Positions 13,242 to 20,257 of a DNA stretch of 21,350 nucleotides are shown here, in pieces (positions within the stretch are counted from its first letter, which is position 1; every line of letters starts with the position of its first letter). The position numbers and the translations under genes are program-made. The stretch is from an uncultured Trueperaceae bacterium. Its GTDB lineage: Bacteria > Deinococcota > Deinococci > Deinococcales > Trueperaceae. The DNA lies in the NCBI GenBank assembly GCA_937907415.1, contig CALCHY010000071.1, forward strand, positions 1 through 21,350, written 5' to 3'. The notes beneath the pieces were generated by a model, which ran no database searches, had not been told where the DNA came from, and saw nothing but the letters and a program-made list of their open reading frames with translations.

Positions 13242-14341
13242 CTGGTGAAGCGCGCCGCGAGCTCAGGCTGCAGCGTCTTCACGCCGTACAGGATGTCGAA
13301 GCTGATGAGGTTCTTCTTGCTCGACATGACGTAATCCTGCGTGACGCGCAAGGAGAGGCCTTTGAAGCTCGTGACGTACCCGTCTGCGCCGCCAGCCGGC
13401 AGGGCGAGTGGGCGGTTCACGAACGCGAACGCGTTCCGGTGGAACGCCAGGCTCGCCTCGTGGCTCTTCACGAACGTCACGGCGGAGGCGGTGAGGGCCG
13501 TGCCGACGGCGGGGCTGACGGCGACGGTCACGACGCCCGCCACGGCCGCTGGGGAGTCGGCGGTAACCGTGAACGATTGCCCGTCAGCAGTCGTGAATAT
13601 GTCGCCCTTCAGGAGCTTCCCGGTGCTGGCGCCAGCAGTGCTCGTCAGGGCGATGCTGGTCGCGGCTGCGGCTGCGGTGGCTGTCACGTCGGTGAGGCTC
13701 GCGTACGCGCCTGCGGTGTGGTCGCGGACGTTCTGGGACGCGAAGATGTCGAAGCCCATCACGCGCCCGAGTTCGGCTTCCCGCAGCGCGGAGCCGGTAC
13801 CGGCGCGGTTGATGCTCGTGAGGGCCTCAAGGCCGAGCAGGTCGGCTTCCGTCTCCGTGCCGACCACGAGGCGCCGTTGCGCCTGCGGGGCCTTGTTGTC
13901 CTGCAGGACCTTGCGGACCTTCGCGATGTCGCCGAGTGTCGCGGTGCCGCTGACGGGCGAGGAGTACGGCACGTCGACGTACAGGCCGTGGAGGTCCGTG
14001 TCGATCTTCTGTGCGATGGCTTGCATGGCGCCGTCGATGACTTGGAAGACGAAGTCCTCGATGTTGAGGGTCATCTCCTTGGCGGTGACCTCGACGCTGA
14101 CGTCGGCGATCTTGTCGAGCGCGACGTTCACGTAGCCTTCTTCGATGTTCTGCGGGCTGGTGGTGCCGGAGAACTCTTCGGCCGCGAACGTGGCGGGCTT
14201 GCGGACGCGGATGGTGTCGCCGAAACTGCCGAACTCCGCGCTGAAGTCCGTATGCACGAGGCGCGCCATGACTTGGTTGGCGCGGAGCCGCAGGAGCGCC
14301 TCGCGGGCGATCTGCTGGGTGGTCAGGAACGTGTTTGCCAT
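13238..14341 (-). CDS. Major capsid protein, P22 coat-like
   Basis: 367 aa; ATG 14341 has AGGAGGGG 6 nt upstream, the strongest signal in the head block, as expected for the most abundant protein. The sequence follows the P22 coat family (HK97 fold): N-terminal FLTTQQIAREALLRLRANQV, GDTIRVRKPATF, an E-loop-like NIEEGYVNVALDKI, the long helix FQVIDGAMQAIAQKIDTDLHG, then LVVGTETEADLL and GFDIFASQNV. Residues about 218-290 are an Ala/Thr-rich beta insertion comparable in place to the P22 I-domain. It ends with TSFKGLSLRVTQDYVMS and ISFDILYGVKTL, typical of the family. The scaffold gene is directly upstream. Confidence 0.88.
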   Translation of the reverse strand: MANTFLTTQQIAREALLRLRANQVMARLVHTDFSAEFGSFGDTIRVRKPATFAAEEFSGTTSPQNIEEGYVNVALDKIADVSVEVTAKEMTLNIEDFVFQVIDGAMQAIAQKIDTDLHGLYVDVPYSSPVSGTATLGDIAKVRKVLQDNKAPQAQRRLVVGTETEADLLGLEALTSINRAGTGSALREAELGRVMGFDIFASQNVRDHTAGAYASLTDVTATAAAAATSIALTSTAGASTGKLLKGDIFTTADGQSFTVTADSPAAVAGVVTVAVSPAVGTALTASAVTFVKSHEASLAFHRNAFAFVNRPLALPAGGADGYVTSFKGLSLRVTQDYVMSSKKNLISFDILYGVKTLQPELAARFTR

Positions 14342-14353
14342 GTGTTGCCCCTC

Positions 14354-14893
14354 CTAGGGCTGTTTGGTGCGGCTGTTGAAGAACTCTTCGTCGCTCATGA
14401 GCGACGAGTCTTTCTGGCCGCGAGGGTTGGCGCCGCCGATGGGGGTGGCGCCGGGGGTTGTGGGCTTGAGGAACGGGTAGTCGGTGAGGAGCGCTTCGGT
14501 GTTGACGTTGCCGTCGCTGTCGAGGTGCTTCTCGGGGTCGAGGAGTTTCAGGGCGGCGCTGGCGTCCGCCACCTTGCCCGTGAGGGCGGCGCGGCGTTCG
14601 GCGGCGATGGCGCGGGCTTCGGCGTCGGCGGCCTTCTTCTCGAGGTCGGCTTTCTCGGCCTTGACGCGTTCGACCTCGTCGAGCTTGGCTCGCTCCGCGG
14701 CGGTCTTGGCCTCCTCGGCGTACTGGGCCTTGAGGGCCTTCTCCTGCTTGGCGAGGCGCGCGGCTACCATTGCCGTGATCTCGGATTCGGTGTAGGTCTT
14801 CTGGGCGTCCCCGCCCCCGGTCGGTGCCGGGTTCTGCTCCTGCGGGTCGGGCGTCGGGTTGCGGTTGTCGGTCTTGGGATCTGCGTCGGTCAT
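14354..14893 (-). CDS. Capsid scaffolding protein
   Basis: About 179 aa from ATG 14893 (a GTG at 14908 is the alternative; neither has a strong ribosome site, though GGGA lies 7 nt before the ATG). The N-terminus is Pro/Asn-rich and disordered. Residues about 40-115 are a long, charged Ala/Lys/Glu coiled coil (ARLAKQEKALKAQYAEEAK, AERAKLDEVERVKAEKADL). The C-terminal part has LLTDYPFLKPTTPGATPIGG and MSDEEFFNSRTKQ. Disorder, coiled coil and a short C-terminal helix directly before the capsid gene are typical for phage scaffolds (GPO/DUF4355-like), which direct capsid assembly and then leave. There is a terminator-like hairpin just upstream. Confidence 0.85.
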   Translation of the reverse strand: MTDADPKTDNRNPTPDPQEQNPAPTGGGDAQKTYTESEITAMVAARLAKQEKALKAQYAEEAKTAAERAKLDEVERVKAEKADLEKKAADAEARAIAAERRAALTGKVADASAALKLLDPEKHLDSDGNVNTEALLTDYPFLKPTTPGATPIGGANPRGQKDSSLMSDEEFFNSRTKQP

Positions 14894-14915
14894 ATGGCGT
14901 CCCGGCACTTACTGA

Positions 14916-14933
14916 GTCGCCCCGGTAGGCGAC
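14916..14933 (-). other. Second hairpin between terminator and scaffold gene
   Basis: GTCGCC (14916-14921) pairs with GGCGAC (14928-14933) over a 6-nt loop, directly downstream of the 14934-14959 terminator in the minus transcript and before the scaffold start. With the terminator it forms a double-hairpin leader; it could affect RNA processing or access to the start. Confidence 0.5.
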
Positions 14934-14959
14934 ACGAGAAAGCCCCGCCGAAGCGGGGC
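14934..14959 (-). terminator. Intrinsic terminator inside the head operon
   Basis: Minus-strand GCCCCGC (14959-14953), loop TTCG, GCGGGGC (14948-14942) and TTTCTCGTG form a stable stem with a UUCG tetraloop and a short T-tract. It lies between the 64-aa gene and the scaffold gene, in the middle of the morphogenesis operon. Arm and tail are identical over 16 nt to the terminator before the endolysin. Confidence 0.7.
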
Positions 14960-14979
14960 CTGCTGCCTTGATTCTGCTC

Positions 14980-15174
14980 TTACTCTTGGGGTTCGGTTGT
15001 CGCTAGCGGTATGGCCTCCACGGGGTCCAGCACCGGCTGGCCGGTCTTGGCGTCGAGCACGCCGAGGAGCGTGATCTCGCCATGTTGGTTGATCATCTCG
15101 ATGATGGCGCACCGCCGCTCGTGGCAATGCTCGTCCCAGTAGACGCCGAGGCGGAGGCGCGTCCGAATCTGCAC
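14980..15174 (-). CDS. Small Cys/His-containing protein of unknown function
   Basis: 64 aa from a GTG at 15174, nine bases after the minor head protein stop, with GAGGG very close upstream. A short basic strand (IRTRLRLGVYW) is followed by a cluster EHCHERRC (His16, Cys17, His18, Cys22) and a strand-turn segment GEITLLGVLDAKTGQPVLD. The close Cys/His spacing could bind a metal, but no second half of a zinc finger is seen. It is the last gene before the internal terminator. Function is unknown; the coding call rests on tight spacing and sensible composition. Confidence 0.55.
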   Translation of the reverse strand: MQIRTRLRLGVYWDEHCHERRCAIIEMINQHGEITLLGVLDAKTGQPVLDPVEAIPLATTEPQE

Positions 15175-15183
15175 GCCCTCACG

Positions 15184-16149
15184 TTACGCCGCCCGCGGCG
15201 GCGACCACACGGGCTCGGGTGCGCGCTTGCGGTCGGCGGCCTTCTCGAACGGCGTGGGTCCACGACTGAGGTTCGGGACGAGCTCCTCGATCTCCCGCAC
15301 GCTCTCACGCCAGAAGTCCTCGTCGACGAGGCCGAGCTCCACCCACTCGGGCCGGAAGGGCGCCAGGTAGCACCGGCAGTTCGGGTGTGCCGGCACGACC
15401 GCGTCCCCGATTCGGTAGGCGTTCCCGTGCCTGGCGGCGCAGTAGATGCAGGTGCGCTCGTCGAGAGTGGCGTACCACTGGACCAGGTCTACGCCCGCCT
15501 CTGCGTACCGCTGCTTGCTGGCGTCGGTCTTGGCGGTGCCGAGTTCGGTGCGGGCGATCATCTCGGCGCGGGCGTGCAGGCCGCCGTCGGGCACGTGCGC
15601 GTCGCCGCGGATGGCCTCCCTCACGTCGCGGGCGACCTTCTGGCTACCGCGGCCGCTCACGATGCCGTCGACCACCGCCTGCTCGATCTTGCCGATGGTC
15701 GCCACCCCGTACCGCGCGAGGCGCGCTTGGGAGTTCGCTACGGCCGCCTCGACTGCCCTGAAGTCAATGCGGGCGGTGGCGGTCACGAGTCCCTGCCGGG
15801 AGGCGGGGAAGGCGGTCAGGAGCTCCGTGGCGGTCTCAAGGCCGGCTTGGTGACCGAGTTGGATGACGTCCCGCATGATGCTCGGTACGCCACTCGACGC
15901 ATTGCCGTACTCAAGCGCTCGCATGTACGGCTCGAGTTGCGCCAGGAGCACGCGGGCGCGCGCCTCCGCGAAAGTACGGGTCATTCCCTCGCTCTCCACG
16001 AGAGTGTCCGCCCACCGGCGCCGAATCTCGGCCGCCAACCTGGCGTAGGCGCTGTTCGTGACCTGCCGCAACCTGGCCAAGTGCTCAGCCTCGAGGCGCA
16101 GGAGCTGCGCGTCGGCGCGGTCGATGATGCGCGCGACATTCACCGCCAC
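15184..16149 (-). CDS. Minor head protein, Mu gpF-like (head morphogenesis)
   Basis: 321 aa from a GTG at 16149 with GGGGTGA 6 nt upstream, after a 22-nt gap from the portal stop. The N-terminal 190 residues are helical. The C-terminal signature of the Phage_Mu_F family is clear: IARTELGTAKTDASKQRYAE (199-217), WYATLDERTCIYCAARHG with Cys234 and Cys237, and PAHPNCRCYLAPF with His255, Cys258 and Cys260. The Cys and His residues are probably a metal site. Proteins of this family are coded beside the portal and are minor capsid components needed for head formation, possibly ejected with DNA. The order portal-MuF-scaffold-capsid agrees. Confidence 0.92.
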   Translation of the reverse strand: MAVNVARIIDRADAQLLRLEAEHLARLRQVTNSAYARLAAEIRRRWADTLVESEGMTRTFAEARARVLLAQLEPYMRALEYGNASSGVPSIMRDVIQLGHQAGLETATELLTAFPASRQGLVTATARIDFRAVEAAVANSQARLARYGVATIGKIEQAVVDGIVSGRGSQKVARDVREAIRGDAHVPDGGLHARAEMIARTELGTAKTDASKQRYAEAGVDLVQWYATLDERTCIYCAARHGNAYRIGDAVVPAHPNCRCYLAPFRPEWVELGLVDEDFWRESVREIEELVPNLSRGPTPFEKAADRKRAPEPVWSPPRAA

Positions 16150-16171
16150 AGCGGGTCACCCCTGGCGCGCG

Positions 16172-17533
16172 TCACAAGTCCACATCCACCGCGTCGGTCG
16201 TGGTGAGGGGCTCTGGGATGAGCTCGCGGCGCGAGTCGATGAACTTCTCGACCGCGTCACTCGCCCACGTCGGGTAGTACACACTAATGGCCCTCACGGC
16301 CTCCCCGAAGTCAATGAGGTCCTCGCGGTGCAGGAGCACCGTCTGATCGACCACGGACGCACGCTCAAACTCGCGGTTGATGATGACCGTCACCGGCGGC
16401 GGCTTCTGCAGCCCAATGAGAGCACCGTAGTCCGCCAGCAGCCGCGTCAGGTAGTTGCTGATGCGCCCCGCCCTAGCGGCGCAGTCGGCGATGAACGCCT
16501 GGTTCGCCTCCCGAAGCGCTTCACCGGACGGCGTTTGGCTGCCCAGGAACCCGCCTGGCAGGCTGTGGTCGACTCGGAGGCGCTCAAGCTTCCGGTCGTG
16601 GTGCTTGTGGATCTGCTCGAGGCTGGGCGGGTCCAAGTACTTCGCGTCACCACCCTCGGGCAGGCGGATGATGCGCGTTGGGCCGCGGTCCACATCACCG
16701 GCTTGCAGTTGGCCCTTGGTGACGAGTTGACTGAACGCCGTGGATTCCTCCGCCCGGTCGCCCCTGACTTGGGAGGCCCATTCGCTCTTGAAGAGTGGCA
16801 GGCTCTCCATGAACTCGCCCCTGGGGTAGCCGTCCAGGTCGTCATCCACGACCTCGTAGACGGGCATGGGGGCGTTGGGGATGGCGGTTGGTGTGCGTCC
16901 AATCTCGGTGGGGCTGTCCAGGTCGGCCCACTCGTAGAGCTCGCGGGTTTCGAGGTTGTAGATGCGCGCGCGCCACTTCAGGCCGCTGGGGGGTTGCCAC
17001 GCCTGGTAGACGCCCCAGATGTGCTCGACGTTGTCTTCGTCGACGAGGGGTTCGTAGTACCCACCGAGCGGCATGGCTTGCGCGCCGCCGCGGGCGTCGG
17101 GGATGACGATGCCTGCGATCATGCCGCGGACGAGGTCTTGCTCGAGCGCCTTGCGGGCGAGGCGGTCGCGTGGGAAGGCGCGGAGGCTTTCGGTGGTGGC
17201 GTTGTCGAGCTCCTTATCGAAGGTGGGGCTGCCGTCGCCCCAGTTGACGCTGCCGAGTGTCCCGTACCGCTTGAGGCGCAAGATGCGCGGGCCGATGCTT
17301 TTGGCCATGCGGGCGAGGCGCTCGAGGTCAGCTGCGCCTTGCGTGGTGTTGGTGCCGGGGAGTAGGTCGGTGAGGTGCGCGGGAATGCGGCCGCTGGTGC
17401 GGTGTTGTTGGCCGCCTGCGATGTGCTGCAGGAGTTGCCCCTTGGCCCACATGGTGACTTCGAGGTGTTCGCGGATGCGCGCCTCGACACCGTCGAGGGT
17501 GGCGCGGGCAGCGGCGTGCTGGACTTCGTTCAT
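16172..17533 (-). CDS. Portal protein
   Basis: 453 aa, ATG 17533 four bases after the terminase stop with GGTGGTGA upstream. Portal-like features are the helical N-terminus (HLEVTMWAKGQLLQHIAGG), PVYEVVDDDLDGYPRGEFMES typical of the wing region, MARLAxxx-type stem helices, the clip/crown-like SLEQIHKHHDRKLERLRVD, and the family-like GGFLGSQTPSGEALREANQ followed by a long helix. The C-terminus has SRRELIPEPLTTTDAVDVD. Twelve copies would form the DNA channel at one capsid vertex and the docking point for the terminase and tail. Its place between terminase and minor head protein leaves little doubt, though the subfamily is not resolved. Confidence 0.85.
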   Translation of the reverse strand: MNEVQHAAARATLDGVEARIREHLEVTMWAKGQLLQHIAGGQQHRTSGRIPAHLTDLLPGTNTTQGAADLERLARMAKSIGPRILRLKRYGTLGSVNWGDGSPTFDKELDNATTESLRAFPRDRLARKALEQDLVRGMIAGIVIPDARGGAQAMPLGGYYEPLVDEDNVEHIWGVYQAWQPPSGLKWRARIYNLETRELYEWADLDSPTEIGRTPTAIPNAPMPVYEVVDDDLDGYPRGEFMESLPLFKSEWASQVRGDRAEESTAFSQLVTKGQLQAGDVDRGPTRIIRLPEGGDAKYLDPPSLEQIHKHHDRKLERLRVDHSLPGGFLGSQTPSGEALREANQAFIADCAARAGRISNYLTRLLADYGALIGLQKPPPVTVIINREFERASVVDQTVLLHREDLIDFGEAVRAISVYYPTWASDAVEKFIDSRRELIPEPLTTTDAVDVDL

Positions 17534-17537
17534 GCGT

Positions 17538-18947
17538 TCACCACCCGTATACCTCCTCTGCGGTCTTCTGATCGGCGATGAGTGGGCCCGTCAGGGCGTC
17601 GACGAGGTCGCTGAGGGCGTCCGCGGCGTCGTCGTGCTTGGCGTCCGGGAACGCCTCCAGTTGTGAGAACAGCCAGTCGTTCCAGTCGGCGCGCACGAAC
17701 GCGATGAGGCCCTTGTACGCCCGTGCTGATGCGGGCCCGAAGCGCGTTGCCTTGTCGCCCGTGACGCGCTTGGCGATGACGGTGTGGCGGTGGAGCTTGG
17801 GGTGCCCGACGAAGTGCCGGGATTGGCTCTTCCCGGCCTGGCCGGGGTCTTCGGGGATGCGTTGCCACGTCTCGCGGCCGTCGGCGAGCGCGGTGCCGAT
17901 GAGGAGCTGCTCGACCTCGCCGGGGTTGTCTCTGGTTCGGACGGCGCTCGTGACGACGATGAGGCCGGCGTCGGTGATTCCGCCCTTGAGTCCGACCGTC
18001 CAGTCGGGGTCCGGGTTGTCCGGCGTGGGCCTGGTGGCGGCCAAATCCCACGCCCGAACCTCACGGACGAGGGCGGGCGCCTCATCGAGGACCTGCACCC
18101 ACGAGCGTTGGAAGAGCGTGCCGGCGGTCCGGCGGGCCTTCCAGTTGCCGTGCAGGAGGCGAGCCTGCTCGACGGGGTCTTGGGCGAGGAGGTTCGCTCG
18201 GTAACCGGGGTCCTTACTGGTGAGGGCGGGGTTATCGTCGAGCTTCGACGGGATGAACGTCAGGCTCTTGGGTTGCGTGTCCGGGCCGGGGAAGCGTTCC
18301 TGGAGTTCCTCGCGCGTGTCCGCCCAGTGGATTTCCCCGTTGATGCGCGCGAACCAGCGGATGACGCCGCCGCGCTCGGGGATGGCCTGGCCGTGCGTGG
18401 GGCTGCTGGGGTCCTGGTCTATCCACCAGGCGATGAGGTCAGCGACGAAACTGTCGGGATCAGGGTTGCAGGTGGCGCGCAGGTAGGGCCTGACGCCGCA
18501 AGTCGAACGGTTGCGGCTGAGCATGTACCAGAACTGCCGGGCCGTGAAGTGCGTGAGCTCATCAAAGCCGATGAGTGGGATCTGCGCGCCTTGCCAGTTG
18601 TGGACGTTCTTCTCGTGCTCGAGGTGCGCGAACTTCAGGGTGTTGCCCGTCGGCGCGTGCTCCCACTCGAGGACGCTCTCCTTCGGTTTCAGGCCGAGGG
18701 GGCCGTAGACGTCTTCGCTCTCGTCCCATAGGCCGCCGACGTTGCGGACTTGGTCGGTGGTGCGGCGGAAGATGACGGCTCCGAAGCCGGGGACGGTGGT
18801 TAGGTGCCGGAGGGGTTCGAGGAGGAGCCCGAAGGATTTCCCGCCGCCTGCCGCACCGCCGTAGATGACGATGTCCGCGCTGCTGGCGAGGAACGCCTCC
18901 TGCGGGCCGCGTTGTGGTCGGATGACGGTGGGGGGCGCTGCTTGCAC
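17538..18947 (-). CDS. terL: Terminase large subunit (packaging ATPase/nuclease)
   Basis: 469 aa from a GTG at 18947 with AGGAGG 7 nt upstream. The ATPase domain has Walker A GGAAGGGKS (30-38), Walker B LIGFDE (125-130, Asp129/Glu130) and a coupling motif RATCNP (157-162). The nuclease domain has candidate acidic residues Asp301 (REVRAWDLA), Glu366/Asp367 (IPEDPGQ) and Asp439/Asp440/Asp443 (KHDDAADALSD), the usual RNase H-like set. The enzyme drives DNA into the procapsid and cuts it. It is separated from the small-subunit gene by six short genes and from the last of them by a terminator and about 180 nt. The packaging type (cos or headful) cannot be read from the sequence. Confidence 0.95.
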   Translation of the reverse strand: MQAAPPTVIRPQRGPQEAFLASSADIVIYGGAAGGGKSFGLLLEPLRHLTTVPGFGAVIFRRTTDQVRNVGGLWDESEDVYGPLGLKPKESVLEWEHAPTGNTLKFAHLEHEKNVHNWQGAQIPLIGFDELTHFTARQFWYMLSRNRSTCGVRPYLRATCNPDPDSFVADLIAWWIDQDPSSPTHGQAIPERGGVIRWFARINGEIHWADTREELQERFPGPDTQPKSLTFIPSKLDDNPALTSKDPGYRANLLAQDPVEQARLLHGNWKARRTAGTLFQRSWVQVLDEAPALVREVRAWDLAATRPTPDNPDPDWTVGLKGGITDAGLIVVTSAVRTRDNPGEVEQLLIGTALADGRETWQRIPEDPGQAGKSQSRHFVGHPKLHRHTVIAKRVTGDKATRFGPASARAYKGLIAFVRADWNDWLFSQLEAFPDAKHDDAADALSDLVDALTGPLIADQKTAEEVYGW

Positions 18948-19008
18948 GTTGGCGCCTCCTCGCTAGGTTGAGTGGGTGCGGGCGCTGGTTCCGCCCCAGC
19001 TCGCTGCG

Positions 19009-19036
19009 CTTATGAGGCGCTGCCTGCCCTTGGCAA
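19009..19036 (-). promoter_or_regulatory. Candidate promoter for the terL-to-tail operon
   Basis: On the minus strand TTGCCA (19036-19031) and CATAAG (19014-19009) are separated by 16 nt, just downstream of the 19042-19077 terminator and about 60 nt before the terL start. Five of six and four of six matches to sigma-70 consensus are modest; the support is mainly the location in the only sizeable gap after a terminator. Confidence 0.3.
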
Positions 19037-19041
19037 GCCCG

Positions 19042-19077
19042 CAAAGAGAAACCCCGCCGTGGGGGGGACGGCGGGGT
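19042..19077 (-). terminator. Intrinsic terminator between early packaging genes and terL
   Basis: On the minus strand ACCCCGCCGT (19077-19068), a C7 loop and ACGGCGGGGT (19060-19051) form a perfect 10-bp stem followed by TTCTCTTTG. It ends the transcript of the 200-aa gene and its upstream neighbours. Confidence 0.8.
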
Positions 19078-19125
19078 CTTGAGTCAGAACTACTCCTTGC
19101 ACCCTAGCATCCGGTGTTTTCACGG

Positions 19126-19728
19126 TCAAGTGCCGGGCTCACCGGCGAGTTGTAGGGCGGCGCGGATGGCGTCGAGGCTGATGTCGCTGTCGGTGATGAG
19201 GGCGTCCTCGACGTGCGGGGGGATGCGGTGCAGGTCGGCGACTCTGGCGATGGCTTCGAGGGCGGCGGCGGTGAGGTGCGTGATGGTGCCGTCGTGCCTG
19301 TTGCGTGTTAGGTAGGCGTCGCCGTTCTCGTCGCGCTCGATCGTGAATGGTTTGCGGCAGGTGGCATGCTCTAGGGCGCTCTCGTACTCGGCGATGGCGG
19401 CGGCGGGCATGCGTGACAGGGCGCGGTCGGCGTCGGGGCGCGCGAGGAGGATGCGCCAGGCGGTGCGGCCGGGCCAATCGTCGCTCCAGAGGTTGGCGCG
19501 GATGAGGGGCGTGCGGCTGATGACCTCAACGGTGGGTGTGAGGGCTTCGCCGTCCAACTGGGGGCCGGGCATGCGGCCGGCGCTGTTGTAGGACGCGCTG
19601 CGTGGCGCTCCCGTGGGGCTGATGGCGCGGGTCTCAAGCGCGGCGGGCCACACGTTGCCCTGAAGGTGCCACCACAGGGTGTTGGCGACTGCTCGTGTGA
19701 GTTGCTGGTCTGGTGGTGGTTCCCCCAC
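19126..19728 (-). CDS. Protein of unknown function next to the terminase
   Basis: 200 aa from a GTG at 19728, with GGAG 10 nt upstream. Likely alpha/beta: an N-terminal helix TRAVANTLWWHLQGN, a strand-rich part PTVEVISRTPLIRANLW, SDDWPGRTAWRILLARPDAD, then a helix AAAIAEYESALEHATCRKPF. After that comes a sequence DENGDAYLTRNRHDGTITHL and a C-terminal helical region AAALEAIARVADLH and ISLDAIRAALQLAG. No catalytic motif was noticed. It is the last gene before the strong terminator and lies between small helical protein genes and terL. The family is not recognised; composition and ribosome site make the coding call good. Confidence 0.7.
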   Translation of the reverse strand: MGEPPPDQQLTRAVANTLWWHLQGNVWPAALETRAISPTGAPRSASYNSAGRMPGPQLDGEALTPTVEVISRTPLIRANLWSDDWPGRTAWRILLARPDADRALSRMPAAAIAEYESALEHATCRKPFTIERDENGDAYLTRNRHDGTITHLTAAALEAIARVADLHRIPPHVEDALITDSDISLDAIRAALQLAGEPGT

Positions 19729-19743
19729 GGGGTGGTGCTCCTC

Positions 19744-19809
19744 TCAGGCGCTGGGCTGGTCTAGCTCGACGTGCTTCTTGAGGACGAGCGTCTCCCACTC
19801 TTGGTTCAT
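19744..19809 (-). CDS. Possible 21-aa microprotein
   Basis: A 21-codon frame, MNQEWETLVLKKHVELDQPS and a final A, whose ATG (19807-19809) overlaps the TGA of the upstream gene as ATGA, the same junction used by many genes of this phage. It would be a single charged amphipathic helix. Without it, 77 nt between two genes are unexplained. Translation is not proven and the start has no separate ribosome site. Confidence 0.4.
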   Translation of the reverse strand: MNQEWETLVLKKHVELDQPSA

Positions 19810-20009
19810 TCGCAGCTCTTCATGGCTTCGTACGCCTGAAGCATGGCGATGACGTCGCCGCTCATGGCCGCTTCGTCGGCTTGCCTGAGGGTGGCTTCGA
19901 TGTGGATGGCTCCAAAGATGCCGACGTTGTTAGGGAGGTCCCTGTAGAGCTGGATGAGTTCGCGGCAGCGGGCTTGTTCTTTGGCGTATTCGGTGGCGAG
20001 GCTGCTCAT
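19806..20009 (-). CDS. Small helical phage protein of unknown function
   Basis: 67 aa from ATG 20009, chosen because AGGAG lies 7 nt upstream; a second ATG at 20015 overlaps the preceding TGA (ATGA) but is too close to that signal, and would add two residues. Two helices are likely: ATEYAKEQARCRELIQLYRD (4-23) and AIHIEATLRQADEAAMSGD with VIAMLQAYEAMKSCE, separated by LPNNVGIFG. The pattern CRELIQLY..LPNN.G.FG...I is like small conserved proteins seen near terminase genes of other phages (recollection, not searched). No activity can be assigned. Confidence 0.65.
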   Translation of the reverse strand: MSSLATEYAKEQARCRELIQLYRDLPNNVGIFGAIHIEATLRQADEAAMSGDVIAMLQAYEAMKSCE

Positions 20010-20011
20010 GA

Positions 20012-20257
20012 TCATGCTCCTTCGAGAATCAGGGCTTTCTGGCGTTCGTACTCGGGCCACGTGAGTCCGGGTGTTTCGGCGAGGGCGTGCAGGGCGTCAG
20101 TGACGGCACGTGGGCGAGCTGGGAGCAGGGCGAATGGCAGGCCCAGATGCAGGACGCGCTGGTTGAGTTCGCTTGCCCGGCGCGCTTCGTAATGGCGGCT
20201 GCAGAGGCCTTTGGCGTGGTGCGGCTGACCGCAACCGTCAACGCTGCAGGTCCTCAC
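20012..20257 (-). CDS. Small zinc-binding (Cys/His) protein
   Basis: 81 aa; GTG 20257 overlaps the nuclease stop as GTGA. The N-terminus is a compact metal-site motif, CSVDGCGQPHHAKGLCSRHY, with Cys4, Cys9, Cys19 and His22 as likely ligands. This C-x4-C...AKGLC-x2-H-Y sequence occurs at the start of phage HNH-type endonucleases and related small zinc proteins, but the HNH nuclease core itself is missing here. The rest is helical (RAVTDALHALAETPG, WPEYERQKALILEGA). It may bind DNA, perhaps in concert with the adjacent VRR-NUC nuclease; that link is inference. Confidence 0.65.
   Translation of the reverse strand: MRTCSVDGCGQPHHAKGLCSRHYEARRASELNQRVLHLGLPFALLPARPRAVTDALHALAETPGLTWPEYERQKALILEGA

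Noticed and set aside
13439..14971. 510-codon plus-strand open frame opposite capsid and scaffold
   Set aside because: Gly/Val/Asp-rich shadow of GC-biased minus-strand genes; the minus frames have ribosome sites and family features.
15082..16206. 374-codon plus-strand open frame opposite the Mu gpF-like gene
   Set aside because: The opposite strand has a diagnostic Cys/His signature; this frame has none.
16058..17365. 435-codon plus-strand open frame opposite the portal
   Set aside because: Shadow frame of a confident portal gene with unnatural Val/Asp/Gly composition.
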